Shown: positions 45,377 through 54,710 of the stretch, one piece after another | Numbering within the stretch: the first letter of the stretch is position 1 | How the letters are laid out: the number at the start of each line of letters is the position of its first letter | NCBI GenBank assembly: GCA_014237465.1 | Contig: JABZFM010000022.1 | Span: forward strand, 21,885-85,884 | Reading direction: 5' to 3' | Length of the DNA: 64,000 nt | Source: Desulfobacteraceae bacterium | GTDB lineage: Bacteria; Desulfobacterota; Desulfobacteria; Desulfobacterales; Desulfosalsimonadaceae | Program-made: the position numbers and the translations under genes | Notes under the pieces: generated by a model | What the model was told of the DNA's origin: nothing | What the model saw: only the letters and a program-made list of their open reading frames with translations | The model's database searches: none

Positions 45377-45853
45377 TTATTTTGGATTTGTTTTCCGGCG
45401 CCAGCTCCAGTTTTCATAATATTCCCAGCTGGCTATTTTATTCAGGTTCCTGATCTCATCATCTTTTGCCAGAAGGTTGGCGCGTACCACATCCCCTACC
45501 GACAGCATGCCGATGTATTTTTTTTTCTTTTTAATCAGGATATGCCGGATGAAGAGTCCTAAAAATTTTTCCTGCAGCTTGATAATGGTCGTATCATGCG
45601 GGGCAGAGATTAAATCCGTGTTCATGTAATCGCCGATCCGGGCGGCTTTCGGGTTAAACCCGGGTTCCATTGTGTTTCTCAGATAATCACGCTCCGTCCA
45701 GATTCCCTTTATGTCGTCTCCTTTGTTGATCAGCATGGCGCCGATTTTATTTTTCACCATAAACGCAATGGCTTCATAAATGGTGGTATCCTCTGAAATC
45801 GTTACCATTTTAGGCGCTTTTTTTTCATTTAAAATGTCCTGTGCGGTTTTCAT
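45377..45853 (-). CDS. CBS-domain protein
   Basis: 158 residues, two CBS motifs (TIYEAIAFMVKNKIGAMLIN and TIIKLQEKFLGLFIRHILI). AGGAG upstream. Such stand-alone pairs bind adenosine ligands and tune partner proteins; the partner is unknown. Confidence 0.9.
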   Translation of the reverse strand: MKTAQDILNEKKAPKMVTISEDTTIYEAIAFMVKNKIGAMLINKGDDIKGIWTERDYLRNTMEPGFNPKAARIGDYMNTDLISAPHDTTIIKLQEKFLGLFIRHILIKKKKKYIGMLSVGDVVRANLLAKDDEIRNLNKIASWEYYENWSWRRKTNPK

Positions 45854-45896
45854 TTTGATTAATCTCCTTTATGATGATCAGAAAAAAGATCAATAT

Positions 45897-46036
45897 GATG
45901 GCTTCGTAAAAGCTCCAACTTCTGCGTTGCGCTGCATCCTTCGTTTCTTCATGGTACGATAAGTACGAATCATCACTCAGGATTTGCGCGCCTTGCCAAT
46001 TTTTATAAGAATGGTGGAGCTTTTTTCTTTGCCATC
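45897..46036. repeat. Inverted-repeat element A, copy 2
   Basis: GATGGCTTCGTAAAAGCTCCA and, at the far end, TGGTGGAGCTTTTTTCTTTGCCATC are complementary termini of about 20 bases. The inner part contains GTACGATAAGTACGAATC. Other copies at 37037, 48322 and 52099. Confidence 0.8.
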
Positions 46037-46155
46037 GAAATTCGACGTTTTACGAGAGGATAGATGGGTTAATCATTGAAAATATTATAGTATTATGGTA
46101 AAAAGGTCTGTGTCCTGAGATGGTGAAATGAATTATTTAAATTACTAAAAAAGAA

Positions 46156-46488
46156 ATGACCTTGGCTTTTTTATTCAGCCCGCCCATAAATTTGTATATC
46201 TCGGTTGCGTTGCTGGTGATTGCAGCCGTGTCTTTATGCTTTTCTGTCCAAAGGTTCATTTCAGCCTACAACAAAAGGGGCGAGTATGTCAGTGCGGTCT
46301 GGTTTATAAGGGGAATCCGTTTTATGCTGATCGGGTTGACAGCCGCTACCTGGTCAGCCGGATTTTTCTGGACAAAGTCATGGCTGTTGATCATTGGCCT
46401 GGTGATTATTTGCCAGGAACTCTTTGAAGGCACTATTTTGGGCATTGCCTTGAAAAAAGGCAATGCCATTGAAAAAGGAAACAAGTGA
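46156..46488 (+). CDS. Small membrane protein
   Basis: 110 residues with three hydrophobic segments (ISVALLVIAAVSLCF, FMLIGLTAATWSAGFF, SWLLIIGLVIICQELFEG). Its TGA overlaps the GTG start of the hydrolase gene, so the two are coupled. Unknown function. Confidence 0.72.
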   Translation: MTLAFLFSPPINLYISVALLVIAAVSLCFSVQRFISAYNKRGEYVSAVWFIRGIRFMLIGLTAATWSAGFFWTKSWLLIIGLVIICQELFEGTILGIALKKGNAIEKGNK

Positions 46489-47312
46489 AAAAAACATTCA
46501 TCACGTCTGCTATCCTGGCGAGTTGTCTGATTGTACTGACGGCTTGCAGCAGTGTTGTTAATCAGTTTGCGTTTTATCCGGATACCCAAAACATCATACC
46601 TGCGGAAAAGCTCCCACCCGGTGTTGAGGAAATTTTTATCACCACCAATGATCATGTCAAACTTCAGGCCTATTATGTGAAAAATCCTGCCTCTGATCGG
46701 ATTCTGATATTTTTTCATGGAAATGCCGGTAATATCTGTCATCGTCTTTCCGATATCGGAAACCTTAAAAACTGCGGCATCAATGTGCTGGCAATCAGTT
46801 ACCGGGGGTATGGGAAAAGCAGCGGAAAGCCCAGTGAAAAGGGGATTTATTCCGATGGTGCTGCGGCAATTAACTATGCAACACGAGCGCTTGACTATTC
46901 GTTGCATAATATCATGATATTCGGACGCTCCATCGGAACCACCGTGGCCGTTCATACGTCACAGAATAAAGATATTGCCGGCCTGATTCTGATAACCCCA
47001 TTAACCAGTGCCAAGGCCCATGCTAAGGCCCAGGGGCTGGGTTTTCTTTCGTTTCTTGCCGGAAATGCATTTGATAATCTTTCTAAAATATCTAATATCC
47101 GGTGCCCGCTGCTGGTCATCCATGGCACGGAAGATAAAGTTCTTCCATTTTTCATGGGCAGGGAAATTTTTGACCATGCGAATGTTGAAAAGCGTTTGGT
47201 GATCATCAACGGTGCCGGCCACAATAACCTGTCACAGACGGATCCGGCCAAATACTGGGGCGCAATTGCGGAATTTATTCGTAAGGTGGATAGGCTGAAG
47301 GTGGAAGGCTAA
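46485..47312 (+). CDS. Lipoprotein alpha/beta hydrolase (COG1073-like)
   Basis: 275 residues; GTG start overlapping the previous stop (GTGA). Lipobox LTACSS, then FFHGNAGNICHR, nucleophile GRSIG, acid HGTEDKVLP and His GAGHNN. Matches the YfhR/COG1073 hydrolases. Substrate unknown. Confidence 0.86.
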   Translation: MKKTFITSAILASCLIVLTACSSVVNQFAFYPDTQNIIPAEKLPPGVEEIFITTNDHVKLQAYYVKNPASDRILIFFHGNAGNICHRLSDIGNLKNCGINVLAISYRGYGKSSGKPSEKGIYSDGAAAINYATRALDYSLHNIMIFGRSIGTTVAVHTSQNKDIAGLILITPLTSAKAHAKAQGLGFLSFLAGNAFDNLSKISNIRCPLLVIHGTEDKVLPFFMGREIFDHANVEKRLVIINGAGHNNLSQTDPAKYWGAIAEFIRKVDRLKVEG

Positions 47313-47323
47313 TAGAAAAAAGA

Positions 47324-47791
47324 ATGCGGAGCATGCGAAGAAAAGAAAAAGAAATCACTGAACGGTCTGCCATCGAGGCGGTCATTTTCAAGTCAACCGT
47401 ATGCCGGCTCGGCCTGTCTGGCGGTAAATTTCCTTATGTGGTGCCCATGTGTTTCGGATATAAAGACAGCAACCTGTATCTGCATGGTGCTTTAAAAGGC
47501 CGAAAAATTGATACCATTAAGGAAAACCCCAATGTTTGTGTGGAATTTGAGTCGCATGCTGAAATTGTCAAAGCAGAAATCCCGTGCAACTGGGGTATGA
47601 AATATCAGAGCGTGATCAGTTTCGGCAAAGCCGAGCTGTTGCAAAGTCTTGATGAAAAACGCAAGGCGTTAAATGTTATTATGAGGCAATACTATGACCG
47701 GACGTTTGTTTTCGAAGATGCTTATTTAACGGCAACAGCGGTCATCAGGATCGAAGTACAATACATGACCGGCAGGCAGTCCGGTTTTTAG
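47324..47791 (+). CDS. Pyridoxamine 5'-phosphate oxidase-like flavin protein
   Basis: 155 residues. FKSTVCRLGLSGGKFPYVVPMCFGY and YLHGALKGRK with CVEFE fit the NimA/PPOX-like FMN-binding family. Probably an FMN- or F420-type reductase. An alternative ATG lies nine bases inside. Confidence 0.85.
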   Translation: MRSMRRKEKEITERSAIEAVIFKSTVCRLGLSGGKFPYVVPMCFGYKDSNLYLHGALKGRKIDTIKENPNVCVEFESHAEIVKAEIPCNWGMKYQSVISFGKAELLQSLDEKRKALNVIMRQYYDRTFVFEDAYLTATAVIRIEVQYMTGRQSGF

Positions 47792-47930
47792 CAGGCTGTT
47801 GAAAAACTATTGCGCTTGGTCATACGGCGTTAAAATTCGGTTCAAACTGCTCATTTATAGTCATAAACTCCGCTTTTTCGCCGAATTTTGACTTGTCTGG
47901 CCTGCGCTCATGACGTTTTTCAACAACCTG
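47792..47930. repeat. Inverted-repeat element B, copy 2
   Basis: CAGGCTGTTGAAAAAC and GTTTTTCAACAACCTG are the complementary ends. The interior matches 34777-34906 almost base for base. Confidence 0.82.
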
Positions 47931-47950
47931 TTAGAGTATAGGAAAATAAA

Positions 47951-48316
47951 ATGATAAAAAGAAAGAACAATAACAGTGGGATTGTCTATTCCACGGAACA
48001 CGGCAAAATGTGCCCGGCCTGCAGCCGTCCGGTGACCGAATGCATTTGCCGGCAAGAAAAAGGTGATCCCAGAGCAGACGGTATTGTGCGGGTGGGCAGG
48101 CAAACCAAAGGGCGCAAAGGCAAAGGCGTCACATTGATTTCCGGTGTCCCCCTTGACCATGAGGCGATAAAAAGTCTTGGAAAGGAACTTAAAAAAAAAT
48201 GCGGCACCGGCGGCACCGTGAAAGACGGTATTATTGAAATACAGGGTGACCACAGGGGCCTGCTGGTACTTGAGCTGGAAAAAAAAGGATGGACAGTCAA
48301 GCGTTCCGGTGGTTAA
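47951..48316 (+). CDS. yciH: SUI1/YciH translation-factor-like protein
   Basis: 121 residues. A CxxC...CxC zinc-like N-terminus (CPACSRPVTECICR) precedes the SUI1 core KGVTLISGVPLD and LKKKCGTGGTVKDGIIEIQG. It may influence start-codon selection on the ribosome. AGGA before the ATG. Confidence 0.92.
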   Translation: MIKRKNNNSGIVYSTEHGKMCPACSRPVTECICRQEKGDPRADGIVRVGRQTKGRKGKGVTLISGVPLDHEAIKSLGKELKKKCGTGGTVKDGIIEIQGDHRGLLVLELEKKGWTVKRSGG

Positions 48317-48321
48317 AATCA

Positions 48322-48462
48322 ATGGCGTCGTAAAAAGTCCCATCTACTGCGTTGTAGCGGTTTTTCAGGCGTTCAAGATACTATATGTATGATTTCAAGC
48401 CTGAAAAACCACCACGCCTTGCCAAATTTTATGGGATTGGTGGAACTTTTAACTTAGCCATC
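48322..48462. repeat. Inverted-repeat element A, divergent copy 3
   Basis: AATGGCGTCGTAAAAAGTCCCA and TGGTGGAACTTTTAACTTAGCCATC. A central GGTTTTTCAGGCGTTCAAG pairs with CTTGAAATC..CTGAAAAACC-type sequence. Confidence 0.7.
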
Positions 48463-48572
48463 CTCCTATTTTTATGGGGCCGTTAAAATGAAAAATACAA
48501 TAATTTTGCTAAGTCAATAATTTTGTTATATCATAATTGTTTTGGAATTAACATGAAAGGATGAAGTCAGGT

Positions 48573-49235
48573 ATGGATCTCGTAACTACAAAAATTGATG
48601 CAGTTGATATTCAGGATGCATGGTTTCAGTGTATTGCGGCAATTTTAGATGTCGGTTTTAAATATGAAATTCATCATGGATCGTATGTGGGCCAAACCCG
48701 GCTGGAATTTGACCATATAGTCGTGCATATCAAACGGCCGTATACCGTCCCCTATGACACCATGCTGCCGCAGATACCGACTCATCTGAACATACCGAAC
48801 CCGGTTGCCAACGGGTATGTGGAGCAGTATTTGCCTTATTTAATGACCGACCATATTGAGCCCACCGAACAATATACATACGGGTCCAGGATATACCCGC
48901 AGATTCCCTACTGGATCGAGGTGTTTAAAAAAACACCCAATACGAACCAGGCGGTTTTGCAGGTGGCCCGGCATGATGATTATAAACTGGAAGATCCGCC
49001 GTGTTTAAGACATATTGATATGCGGATAAAGGACAACACCCTGATTTTTTATCCGTATTTCCGGTCCTGGGACCTGTGGGGCGGATTTCCCGCAAATCTG
49101 GCCGGTATCGCGGTGTTGCAGAAAACAATGGCCGATGAAATCGGTGTGGCTTCCGGTCCGATCGTGGCCAGCAGTAAAGGGCTTCATATTTACGGGTATG
49201 TGGAAGAACTGGCCAAGCTCAGAACCGGAAAATAA
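48573..49235 (+). CDS. Thymidylate synthase-like protein (methanogen type)
   Basis: About 220 residues. DAWFQCI at the start, RHDDYKLEDPPCLRHIDMRI (Cys in PPC at the nucleophile position), FRSWDLWGGFPANLA and GLHIYGYVEEL match the short ThyA-like family of methanogens. It would methylate dUMP, or hydroxymethylate a pyrimidine. Canonical ThyA is longer. An upstream ATG at 48561 is possible. Followed by a diiron-like gene. Confidence 0.75.
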   Translation: MDLVTTKIDAVDIQDAWFQCIAAILDVGFKYEIHHGSYVGQTRLEFDHIVVHIKRPYTVPYDTMLPQIPTHLNIPNPVANGYVEQYLPYLMTDHIEPTEQYTYGSRIYPQIPYWIEVFKKTPNTNQAVLQVARHDDYKLEDPPCLRHIDMRIKDNTLIFYPYFRSWDLWGGFPANLAGIAVLQKTMADEIGVASGPIVASSKGLHIYGYVEELAKLRTGK

Positions 49236-49276
49236 TCAAATAATCGGGGTAATGATCCTGTAAAAAGTCAGGGGGG

Positions 49277-50131
49277 ATGATGAAAAAAAGAATAATACAG
49301 ACGGAAACGGCATACAGTTCAACCCCTGATAATATCGACATCGAGCCCCGTCGGCCGGAGTTTGACTTTTCAGATGTCAGTAAATATTGGCTGCGGGATC
49401 CGTTTACCTCTCATTTTATGAATGCCCTATCCATTGTGGTGCCCCACTCGGAACGGACGGTTATCGACATTGTCCGAAAATACGCGGACAGCATTTCCGA
49501 CCCGAAACTGGTCCGGGACATGGATGCGCTGATCCGCCAGGAAGGCCGGCACACGCTGATGCACCTGCGATGCAATGATCTGCTGAAAAAGTGCGGGTAT
49601 CCTGCCCTCCGTCTGTTTGAGCGGTTTCAGAAATTTTTTGTCGGTATATTGCGCAGAATTTCTCCGCCTGCGTGGGAACTGGCCATGCCCGCATCATTTG
49701 AACATTTTACATCCGCCATCAGCCGGGAATTTATTGTCAACCAGGATTTCTGGGCGGGCGATCAGTCCAATGTCGCCATTGACTTCACCAACTGGCACGC
49801 CCTGGAAGAACTGGAACATCAGGCCGTATGTTTTGATGTGTTTGCAGCCCTGGAAAAACGGACCTGGCTGTTGACCCTGTCGTTGCTTTTTATATGGATG
49901 CCGGCCACACTGGTATCAGTCTACGGGATTCAGCTCTATCTTCTTTTAAAAGACGGGATATTGCTCAAACGCAAAAACTGGGGACCGTACCTGAAGTTTA
50001 TTTTTCAATCACTGCCCATGCTTACAAGGGGCGCGTTTAAATACGTTGATAAAGGATATCGGCCCTGGAGCCAGAAAGACGTTCAAGTCTACCAGGCGCA
50101 TAAACGACAAATTCAAAATATCATTTCCTGA
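49277..50131 (+). CDS. Predicted metal-dependent hydrolase (PF10118-like diiron protein)
   Basis: 284 residues. RQEGRHTLMH, EHFTSAI and HALEELEHQAVCFDVF carry repeated E/H ligands of a ferritin-like dimetal site, as in the PF10118 family. Two hydrophobic helices follow (TLSLLFIWMPATLVSVYGIQ). GGGGGG abuts the ATG. Membrane-associated; substrate unknown. Confidence 0.85.
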   Translation: MMKKRIIQTETAYSSTPDNIDIEPRRPEFDFSDVSKYWLRDPFTSHFMNALSIVVPHSERTVIDIVRKYADSISDPKLVRDMDALIRQEGRHTLMHLRCNDLLKKCGYPALRLFERFQKFFVGILRRISPPAWELAMPASFEHFTSAISREFIVNQDFWAGDQSNVAIDFTNWHALEELEHQAVCFDVFAALEKRTWLLTLSLLFIWMPATLVSVYGIQLYLLLKDGILLKRKNWGPYLKFIFQSLPMLTRGAFKYVDKGYRPWSQKDVQVYQAHKRQIQNIIS

Positions 50132-50188
50132 CCGGGTGCAAACGTTTTAATCATTTTTTTATGTTGATTGTTTTGGATAAGGATTTTA

Positions 50189-50590
50189 ATGACATTAAAC
50201 ACTATCGAACATATCGGGTTTGTCGTCAAAGACAGTGAAGGCATGGCCCGCTGGTATCACGAGGCACTGGGGTTTAAAGTATTAAATTCTTTTGAAACGG
50301 AAAACGGTCATGTGGCGTTTATTAAGTGCAGTGAAACCGGCCTGATATTTGAACTGATCACTGACATCAACCTGGCATGCATTGAAGAAGCCCTTTCCCA
50401 TCCGCTGCAGCTTCACATTGCTTTTAAAAGCAAAAATATTGAGTCCGACAAAGACAGGCTCCTGAAACTGGGCGCGGAGTTTGTGACCGATTGCGCAACC
50501 CCTGATCCGGAAGCCAAAGTATTAATTGTCAAGGATCCCTGGGGAAATTTCATACAGCTGGCGCAGAGAAAAGAAGACTTTTATAAGTAA
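50189..50590 (+). CDS. Glyoxalase/VOC superfamily protein
   Basis: 133 residues; AGGA five bases before the ATG. EHIGFVVKDSEGMARWYHEA and VKDPWGNFIQLAQ show a VOC fold with metal-type H and E positions. Probably a lactoylglutathione-lyase-like or epimerase-type enzyme. Confidence 0.87.
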   Translation: MTLNTIEHIGFVVKDSEGMARWYHEALGFKVLNSFETENGHVAFIKCSETGLIFELITDINLACIEEALSHPLQLHIAFKSKNIESDKDRLLKLGAEFVTDCATPDPEAKVLIVKDPWGNFIQLAQRKEDFYK

Positions 50591-50664
50591 AAACCGTCAC
50601 ACATCGTAAGCTCACAAAATGATTTGAATTCTCTGAAAATGAATCTGTCTATGTTCCCGCAGCT

Positions 50665-51438
50665 ATGATCAATAAAGAAAATAAAGCACTTATGCTTCAG
50701 GCCTGGTTGAAATTGATTCGTGCCTATCTGGTTTCATTTGCCGCAAGTCTGGCGGTTGGATATATATTAATCGAATGGTTTCAACTGGATCCCCAAAAAC
50801 TGTTTGAAATAACCACCAAACGTCTGGCGGTAGCCGGTTCGATATTTGAAAAAGGGATGAAATTCGGAATTGATCCGGGTATTTTGCTGTTTATCTGGAA
50901 TTCTCTGGGTGCGCTGGCCACCATATCCTTTATTTATACCGCGTCATTAATCAATCCGCGCAATATTACCCAATTTCCCCGGGGACTGAGAAAATCACTG
51001 GTGGGGAAGTCACGGATGAAGGCGCTGTGTTTTTTGCCCGGGTGCGCAAAAATAGAAGAAGAACCGGTCCGGCGGTTATACGTCTGGCTGATGGTGCCCT
51101 TGCTCGGCATTATATTGCTCGGCGCGGAATGCGGGTTTATCGTATCTACGGCCACTCACTTGTTTGGGTCCTATTTAATCGGCATCATGTCCCTGGGGCC
51201 CCATGGGATCATCGAAATTCCGGTTATTTCCCTGGCCGGAGCGATCACATTTTCAGGGCATCTGCTGGTCAAAGATGCGGCCGGAAACAACCCGGCAAAT
51301 GATGTGTTTGACTTTGTTCAGACATATAGAAACAAACTTCCCATCCGAACTATTGCGTTGTTTGTGATTTTATGCCTGCTGATCGCGGGATTTATTGAGG
51401 CGCATATAACACACAAGATGGTCGATTTCTTTACATAA
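50665..51438 (+). CDS. SpoIIM-family membrane protein
   Basis: 257 residues, five or so hydrophobic segments. The family signature GPHGIIEIPVISLAGAITF is intact. In non-sporulating bacteria such proteins are of unknown function. A weak ribosome site. Confidence 0.82.
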   Translation: MINKENKALMLQAWLKLIRAYLVSFAASLAVGYILIEWFQLDPQKLFEITTKRLAVAGSIFEKGMKFGIDPGILLFIWNSLGALATISFIYTASLINPRNITQFPRGLRKSLVGKSRMKALCFLPGCAKIEEEPVRRLYVWLMVPLLGIILLGAECGFIVSTATHLFGSYLIGIMSLGPHGIIEIPVISLAGAITFSGHLLVKDAAGNNPANDVFDFVQTYRNKLPIRTIALFVILCLLIAGFIEAHITHKMVDFFT

Positions 51439-51593
51439 AATTTGGATACTGTTAACTTAACCAAGTTGATGGATTGTCAAGTTTGCCCCAGATACAAGAA
51501 TAGATACAAGGAAAATGCTGCCTCGCTATAGTGAACTGTGAGGCGGCATTTGACGAAGTATATGCGATGAAATTGGAAATCCTGGAGGTTTGA

Positions 51594-52094
51594 ATGACTT
51601 TAAATAAAGACAACACAGAAAGAACCCGCACCATTTCCTGGGAAGATCCGAAAATCAGTGTCAGGGACGCGAATGCCGTCAGCGGGCTGGATTATCTGAA
51701 GGCCATTAAGGCCGGAAAGATTTCCCCGCCGCCCATTGCCCGGCTGGTGGGATACCGAATCGTTGATGTGGAAAACGGAGCAGCGGTTTTTGAGATCGCG
51801 CCCGGTGAGCATCACTATAATCCGTTTTCCACTGTGCATGGCGGGATTCTCAGTACATTGCTGGACACTACCATGACTGCTGCGGTGCTGTCCACCCTGC
51901 CCATCGGAAAAAGCTGTTCCACCCTGGAAATGAAGGTCAATTTTGTCCGGCCGGTGACCGGCAAAACCGGCCGGATTTGCTGCCGGGCTGGAATTATTCA
52001 TTCGGGCAGCCGCATTGCGACGGCTTCCGGAAAGATTTTTGACGATAATGAACGGCTTGTTGCGCATGGCATTAGCACGTGCATGATTTTTTAG
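51594..52094 (+). CDS. PaaI-family hot-dog thioesterase
   Basis: 166 residues; GGAGG five bases upstream. The core HYNPFSTVHGGILSTLLDTT (HGG motif with catalytic Asp) and SCSTLEMKVNFVRPV are typical of acyl-CoA thioesterases of the PaaI type. Confidence 0.9.
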   Translation: MTLNKDNTERTRTISWEDPKISVRDANAVSGLDYLKAIKAGKISPPPIARLVGYRIVDVENGAAVFEIAPGEHHYNPFSTVHGGILSTLLDTTMTAAVLSTLPIGKSCSTLEMKVNFVRPVTGKTGRICCRAGIIHSGSRIATASGKIFDDNERLVAHGISTCMIF

Positions 52095-52098
52095 AAGT

Positions 52099-52238
52099 GA
52101 TGGCTTCGCAAAAAGTCCAAATTCTGCGTTGCACTGCATGCTTCGTCACTGCGGAGTAGGCTAACTACGTCTCATTCCTTAGAATTTGTGCGCCTTGCCA
52201 ATTTTTATAAGAATGGTGGAGCTTTTTTCTTTGCCATC
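52099..52238. repeat. Inverted-repeat element A, copy 4
   Basis: GATGGCTTCGCAAAAAGTCC to AGCTTTTTTCTTTGCCATC. The interior shares GGAGTAGGCTAACTACG with 37037 and the CTTGCCAATTTTTATAAG end with 45897. Confidence 0.8.
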
Positions 52239-52312
52239 TGAATTTGAGTTTTTGTGTAACTTTTCAATAAGTCTGGGCTATAATATGTCAGTTCACATAT
52301 AACTCAATGTAG

Positions 52313-52416
52313 GGGGAGGCTTTAGCCTTCCATAAGTCAGTTACAAATGGAGGTCTAAAGACCTCCGCTACATAGTTTTACGATAAATATCGTAGTGGCG
52401 GGGTTTATCCCCGCCA
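52313..52416. repeat. Three consecutive palindromes (REP-like)
   Basis: GGAGGCTTTAGCCTTCC (about 52315-52331), GGAGGTCTAAAGACCTCC (52349-52366), then ACGATA/TATCGT (52380-52393) and TGGCGGGG/CCCCGCCA (52396-52416). These lie just before the cysteine desulfurase gene and could affect its transcript. Confidence 0.7.
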
Positions 52417-52456
52417 GATATTGGACTAACGCATAAGACATATAAGGCAAAAAATT

Positions 52457-53599
52457 ATGACACATCCCATTTACCTGGATTACAACGGCACAACCCCCCA
52501 TGACCCGGAAGTAATCAAGGCCATGCGTCCTTTTTTTGAGACTGAATTCGGAAACCCTTCCAGTTCTCACTGGTACGGTATTGCACCGCGCCGGGCGGTG
52601 GAGAGCGCAAGAGCGCAGGTGGCATCTGCCATAAATTGCGAGCCGGAAGAAATTTTGTTCACCAGCGGTGGAACCGAGTCCAACAACCATGCCATCAAAA
52701 GCATTGCCCGGCTGATGAAAGACAGGGGAAACCATATCATTACATCGGGAATTGAGCATCCGGCCGTGCTGGAAGTTTGCCGGTTTTTAGAAACACAAGG
52801 ATTTCAGGTAACGTACCTGCCGGTGGATGATACCGGCATTGTGCGGATTTCGGATGTGAAGAATGCCATTTGCCCGGAAACCATTCTGATTTCCATCATG
52901 CACGCCAACAACGAAACCGGCGCCATTCAGCCCATTGCCGAGATCGGTGAACTGGCCAAGGGGAAAAATATTATCATGCACACGGACGCGGCCCAGTCCG
53001 TGGGAAAAATCTCCACCAATGTCCGGGAACTCAATGTTTCTTTGCTGACAATTGCCGGGCACAAAGTTTATGCGCCCAAAGGAATCGGGGCATTATATAT
53101 TCAAAAGCCGTTAAAGCTGGAACCGTTCTGCCATGGTGCCGGCCAGGAGGACGGCCGACGGGCCGGCACGGAAAATGTCATTGAAATCGTCGGCCTGGGA
53201 AAAGCCTGTGAAATCGCCCTTCGGGATCTTTTGAAAAACATGGCGCATATGAAACGTCTCAGAAACCGGCTTCATGAAGGAATTGCTTCAAAAATCGACC
53301 GGGTTCGCTTAAACGGCCACCCGGGGCTTCGATTGCCCAACACATTAAACCTGTCGTTTTACGGTCTTGAAGCCAACCGGATTTTAGAAGAAATCGGTCT
53401 GGAAGTGGCCGCATCCGCGGGCGCGGCCTGCCATTCGGATACCGTGGAAATTTCCCATGTGCTGACAGCCATGGGCGTGCCTGAAGACTGGGGCAAGGGA
53501 ACTGTCCGGTTCAGCATAGGGAGAATGACCACTGAAGCGGAAATTGACCGGGCAATAGAAGTGGTCGTAAAGGCGGTTCAAAAACTCAAATCCTTGTAA
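52457..53599 (+). CDS. Cysteine desulfurase (NifS/IscS family)
   Basis: 380 residues. YLDYNGTTPHDP, FTSGGTESNNHAI, the PLP lysine in AGHKVYAPKG and catalytic Cys in SAGAACHSD are present. It takes sulfur from cysteine for Fe-S clusters or tRNA. No scaffold gene is adjacent, so its target is not set by context. Confidence 0.93.
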   Translation: MTHPIYLDYNGTTPHDPEVIKAMRPFFETEFGNPSSSHWYGIAPRRAVESARAQVASAINCEPEEILFTSGGTESNNHAIKSIARLMKDRGNHIITSGIEHPAVLEVCRFLETQGFQVTYLPVDDTGIVRISDVKNAICPETILISIMHANNETGAIQPIAEIGELAKGKNIIMHTDAAQSVGKISTNVRELNVSLLTIAGHKVYAPKGIGALYIQKPLKLEPFCHGAGQEDGRRAGTENVIEIVGLGKACEIALRDLLKNMAHMKRLRNRLHEGIASKIDRVRLNGHPGLRLPNTLNLSFYGLEANRILEEIGLEVAASAGAACHSDTVEISHVLTAMGVPEDWGKGTVRFSIGRMTTEAEIDRAIEVVVKAVQKLKSL

Positions 53600-53651
53600 A
53601 TACTTTTTAAAAGATGTTAGCCTATCTTCACCTTTCGGCATTAATTCTAAT

Positions 53652-53807
53652 ATGAAACAAATTGAATTTAGAAGAATTGCTGAAACCGATCGACCGTTAA
53701 ATCTTCCCAGGATTATCCAACGCCCGAATAATCCCTGTATTTTTTTCGAAATTTATTACAAACCGTTTAAACCGGGTTTTGTCCAACATTATTTGATCCG
53801 GCATTGA
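53652..53807 (+). CDS. Possible small protein, 51 residues
   Basis: MKQIEFRRIAETDRPLNLPR...IYYKPFKPG. An isolated open frame within a 480-base gap; no clear ribosome site or domain. The rest of this gap shows nothing except GCCTG-ttata-CAGGC. Confidence 0.3.
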   Translation: MKQIEFRRIAETDRPLNLPRIIQRPNNPCIFFEIYYKPFKPGFVQHYLIRH

Positions 53808-54079
53808 GATCAAAGATAAACGGTATTTGTAATAATACCAGCAAGGTCTATTCTCATTTTTCCTGCCATATAACAGGGTATCGAATGCCTGTTATACAGG
53901 CAGGTCTTAGGACGATGGTTGGATACAACTCTTTGATTTACAAATCAGTATTATAAAAAATCATACCAGGGTCTAATTGTATTTTTTCCCCTGTTGAATT
54001 AGAAATAATGAAAAGTGGTTATTTAAAGTTAGTACGATCATTCTAATCGCAGGTATCAGCCTGCAAAAGGAGGTAGTTT

Positions 54080-54670
54080 ATGAAAAGATCCGTCAGCTTA
54101 TTCATTATCATTTCCTTTATTGTAATCGGGTTGTTCTGCCCGGGAGTTGCTCAGTGCTTTGAAGAAAATATTTATCTTTTCAGGACATTGGATGACCCTA
54201 ATGTCCCTTATGATCCTGAAGTTCTGGAAAGAGCGCCCTTCTGGCAGCCGGACTGGGATCCGGAAAACCCCCCACCCTTTGTCGTGCCGTTAGGGGCAAG
54301 TATATGGGCGTTACAGACACGGGCGAACGATGGCCAGGTTGTCGAAGATACCGTCCATCAGATCGGCACCGGTACGGCCGTGGCAGTGATAACCGATCCA
54401 GGTTTTACGCCTTTTGCATCTCTGGCGCCGTTTTATTTTGAAGCCAGTATTGGAGATTTGGAGTTTACGTCCAACGGGTATTGCCTGGCAACAAGTAACA
54501 ATCTTCCAATGCCGGGTATTATTTTGGTGGGCTGCGACTTGACCGTTTATCCTGATGCCGAACAAGGGATTCTCGGTGGAAGCGCCACGAGCAATTCCAT
54601 ATTTAATCCGTTTGGATTTCCCGGGTTTCAAACCGGATCCTTCTGGACACTTCGTCTGTACCAGGAATAA
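54080..54670 (+). CDS. Secreted protein of unknown function
   Basis: 196 residues; GGAGG before the ATG. Signal peptide (SLFIIISFIVIGLFCPGVAQ), then a Pro/Asp-rich mature part with a Cys pair. It ends FWTLRLYQE. The family is not recognised. Confidence 0.72.
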   Translation: MKRSVSLFIIISFIVIGLFCPGVAQCFEENIYLFRTLDDPNVPYDPEVLERAPFWQPDWDPENPPPFVVPLGASIWALQTRANDGQVVEDTVHQIGTGTAVAVITDPGFTPFASLAPFYFEASIGDLEFTSNGYCLATSNNLPMPGIILVGCDLTVYPDAEQGILGGSATSNSIFNPFGFPGFQTGSFWTLRLYQE

Positions 54671-54710
54671 AAGACTTTGACGAAAAGGTGCGGAGCGCCA
54701 AAAGAACAAT

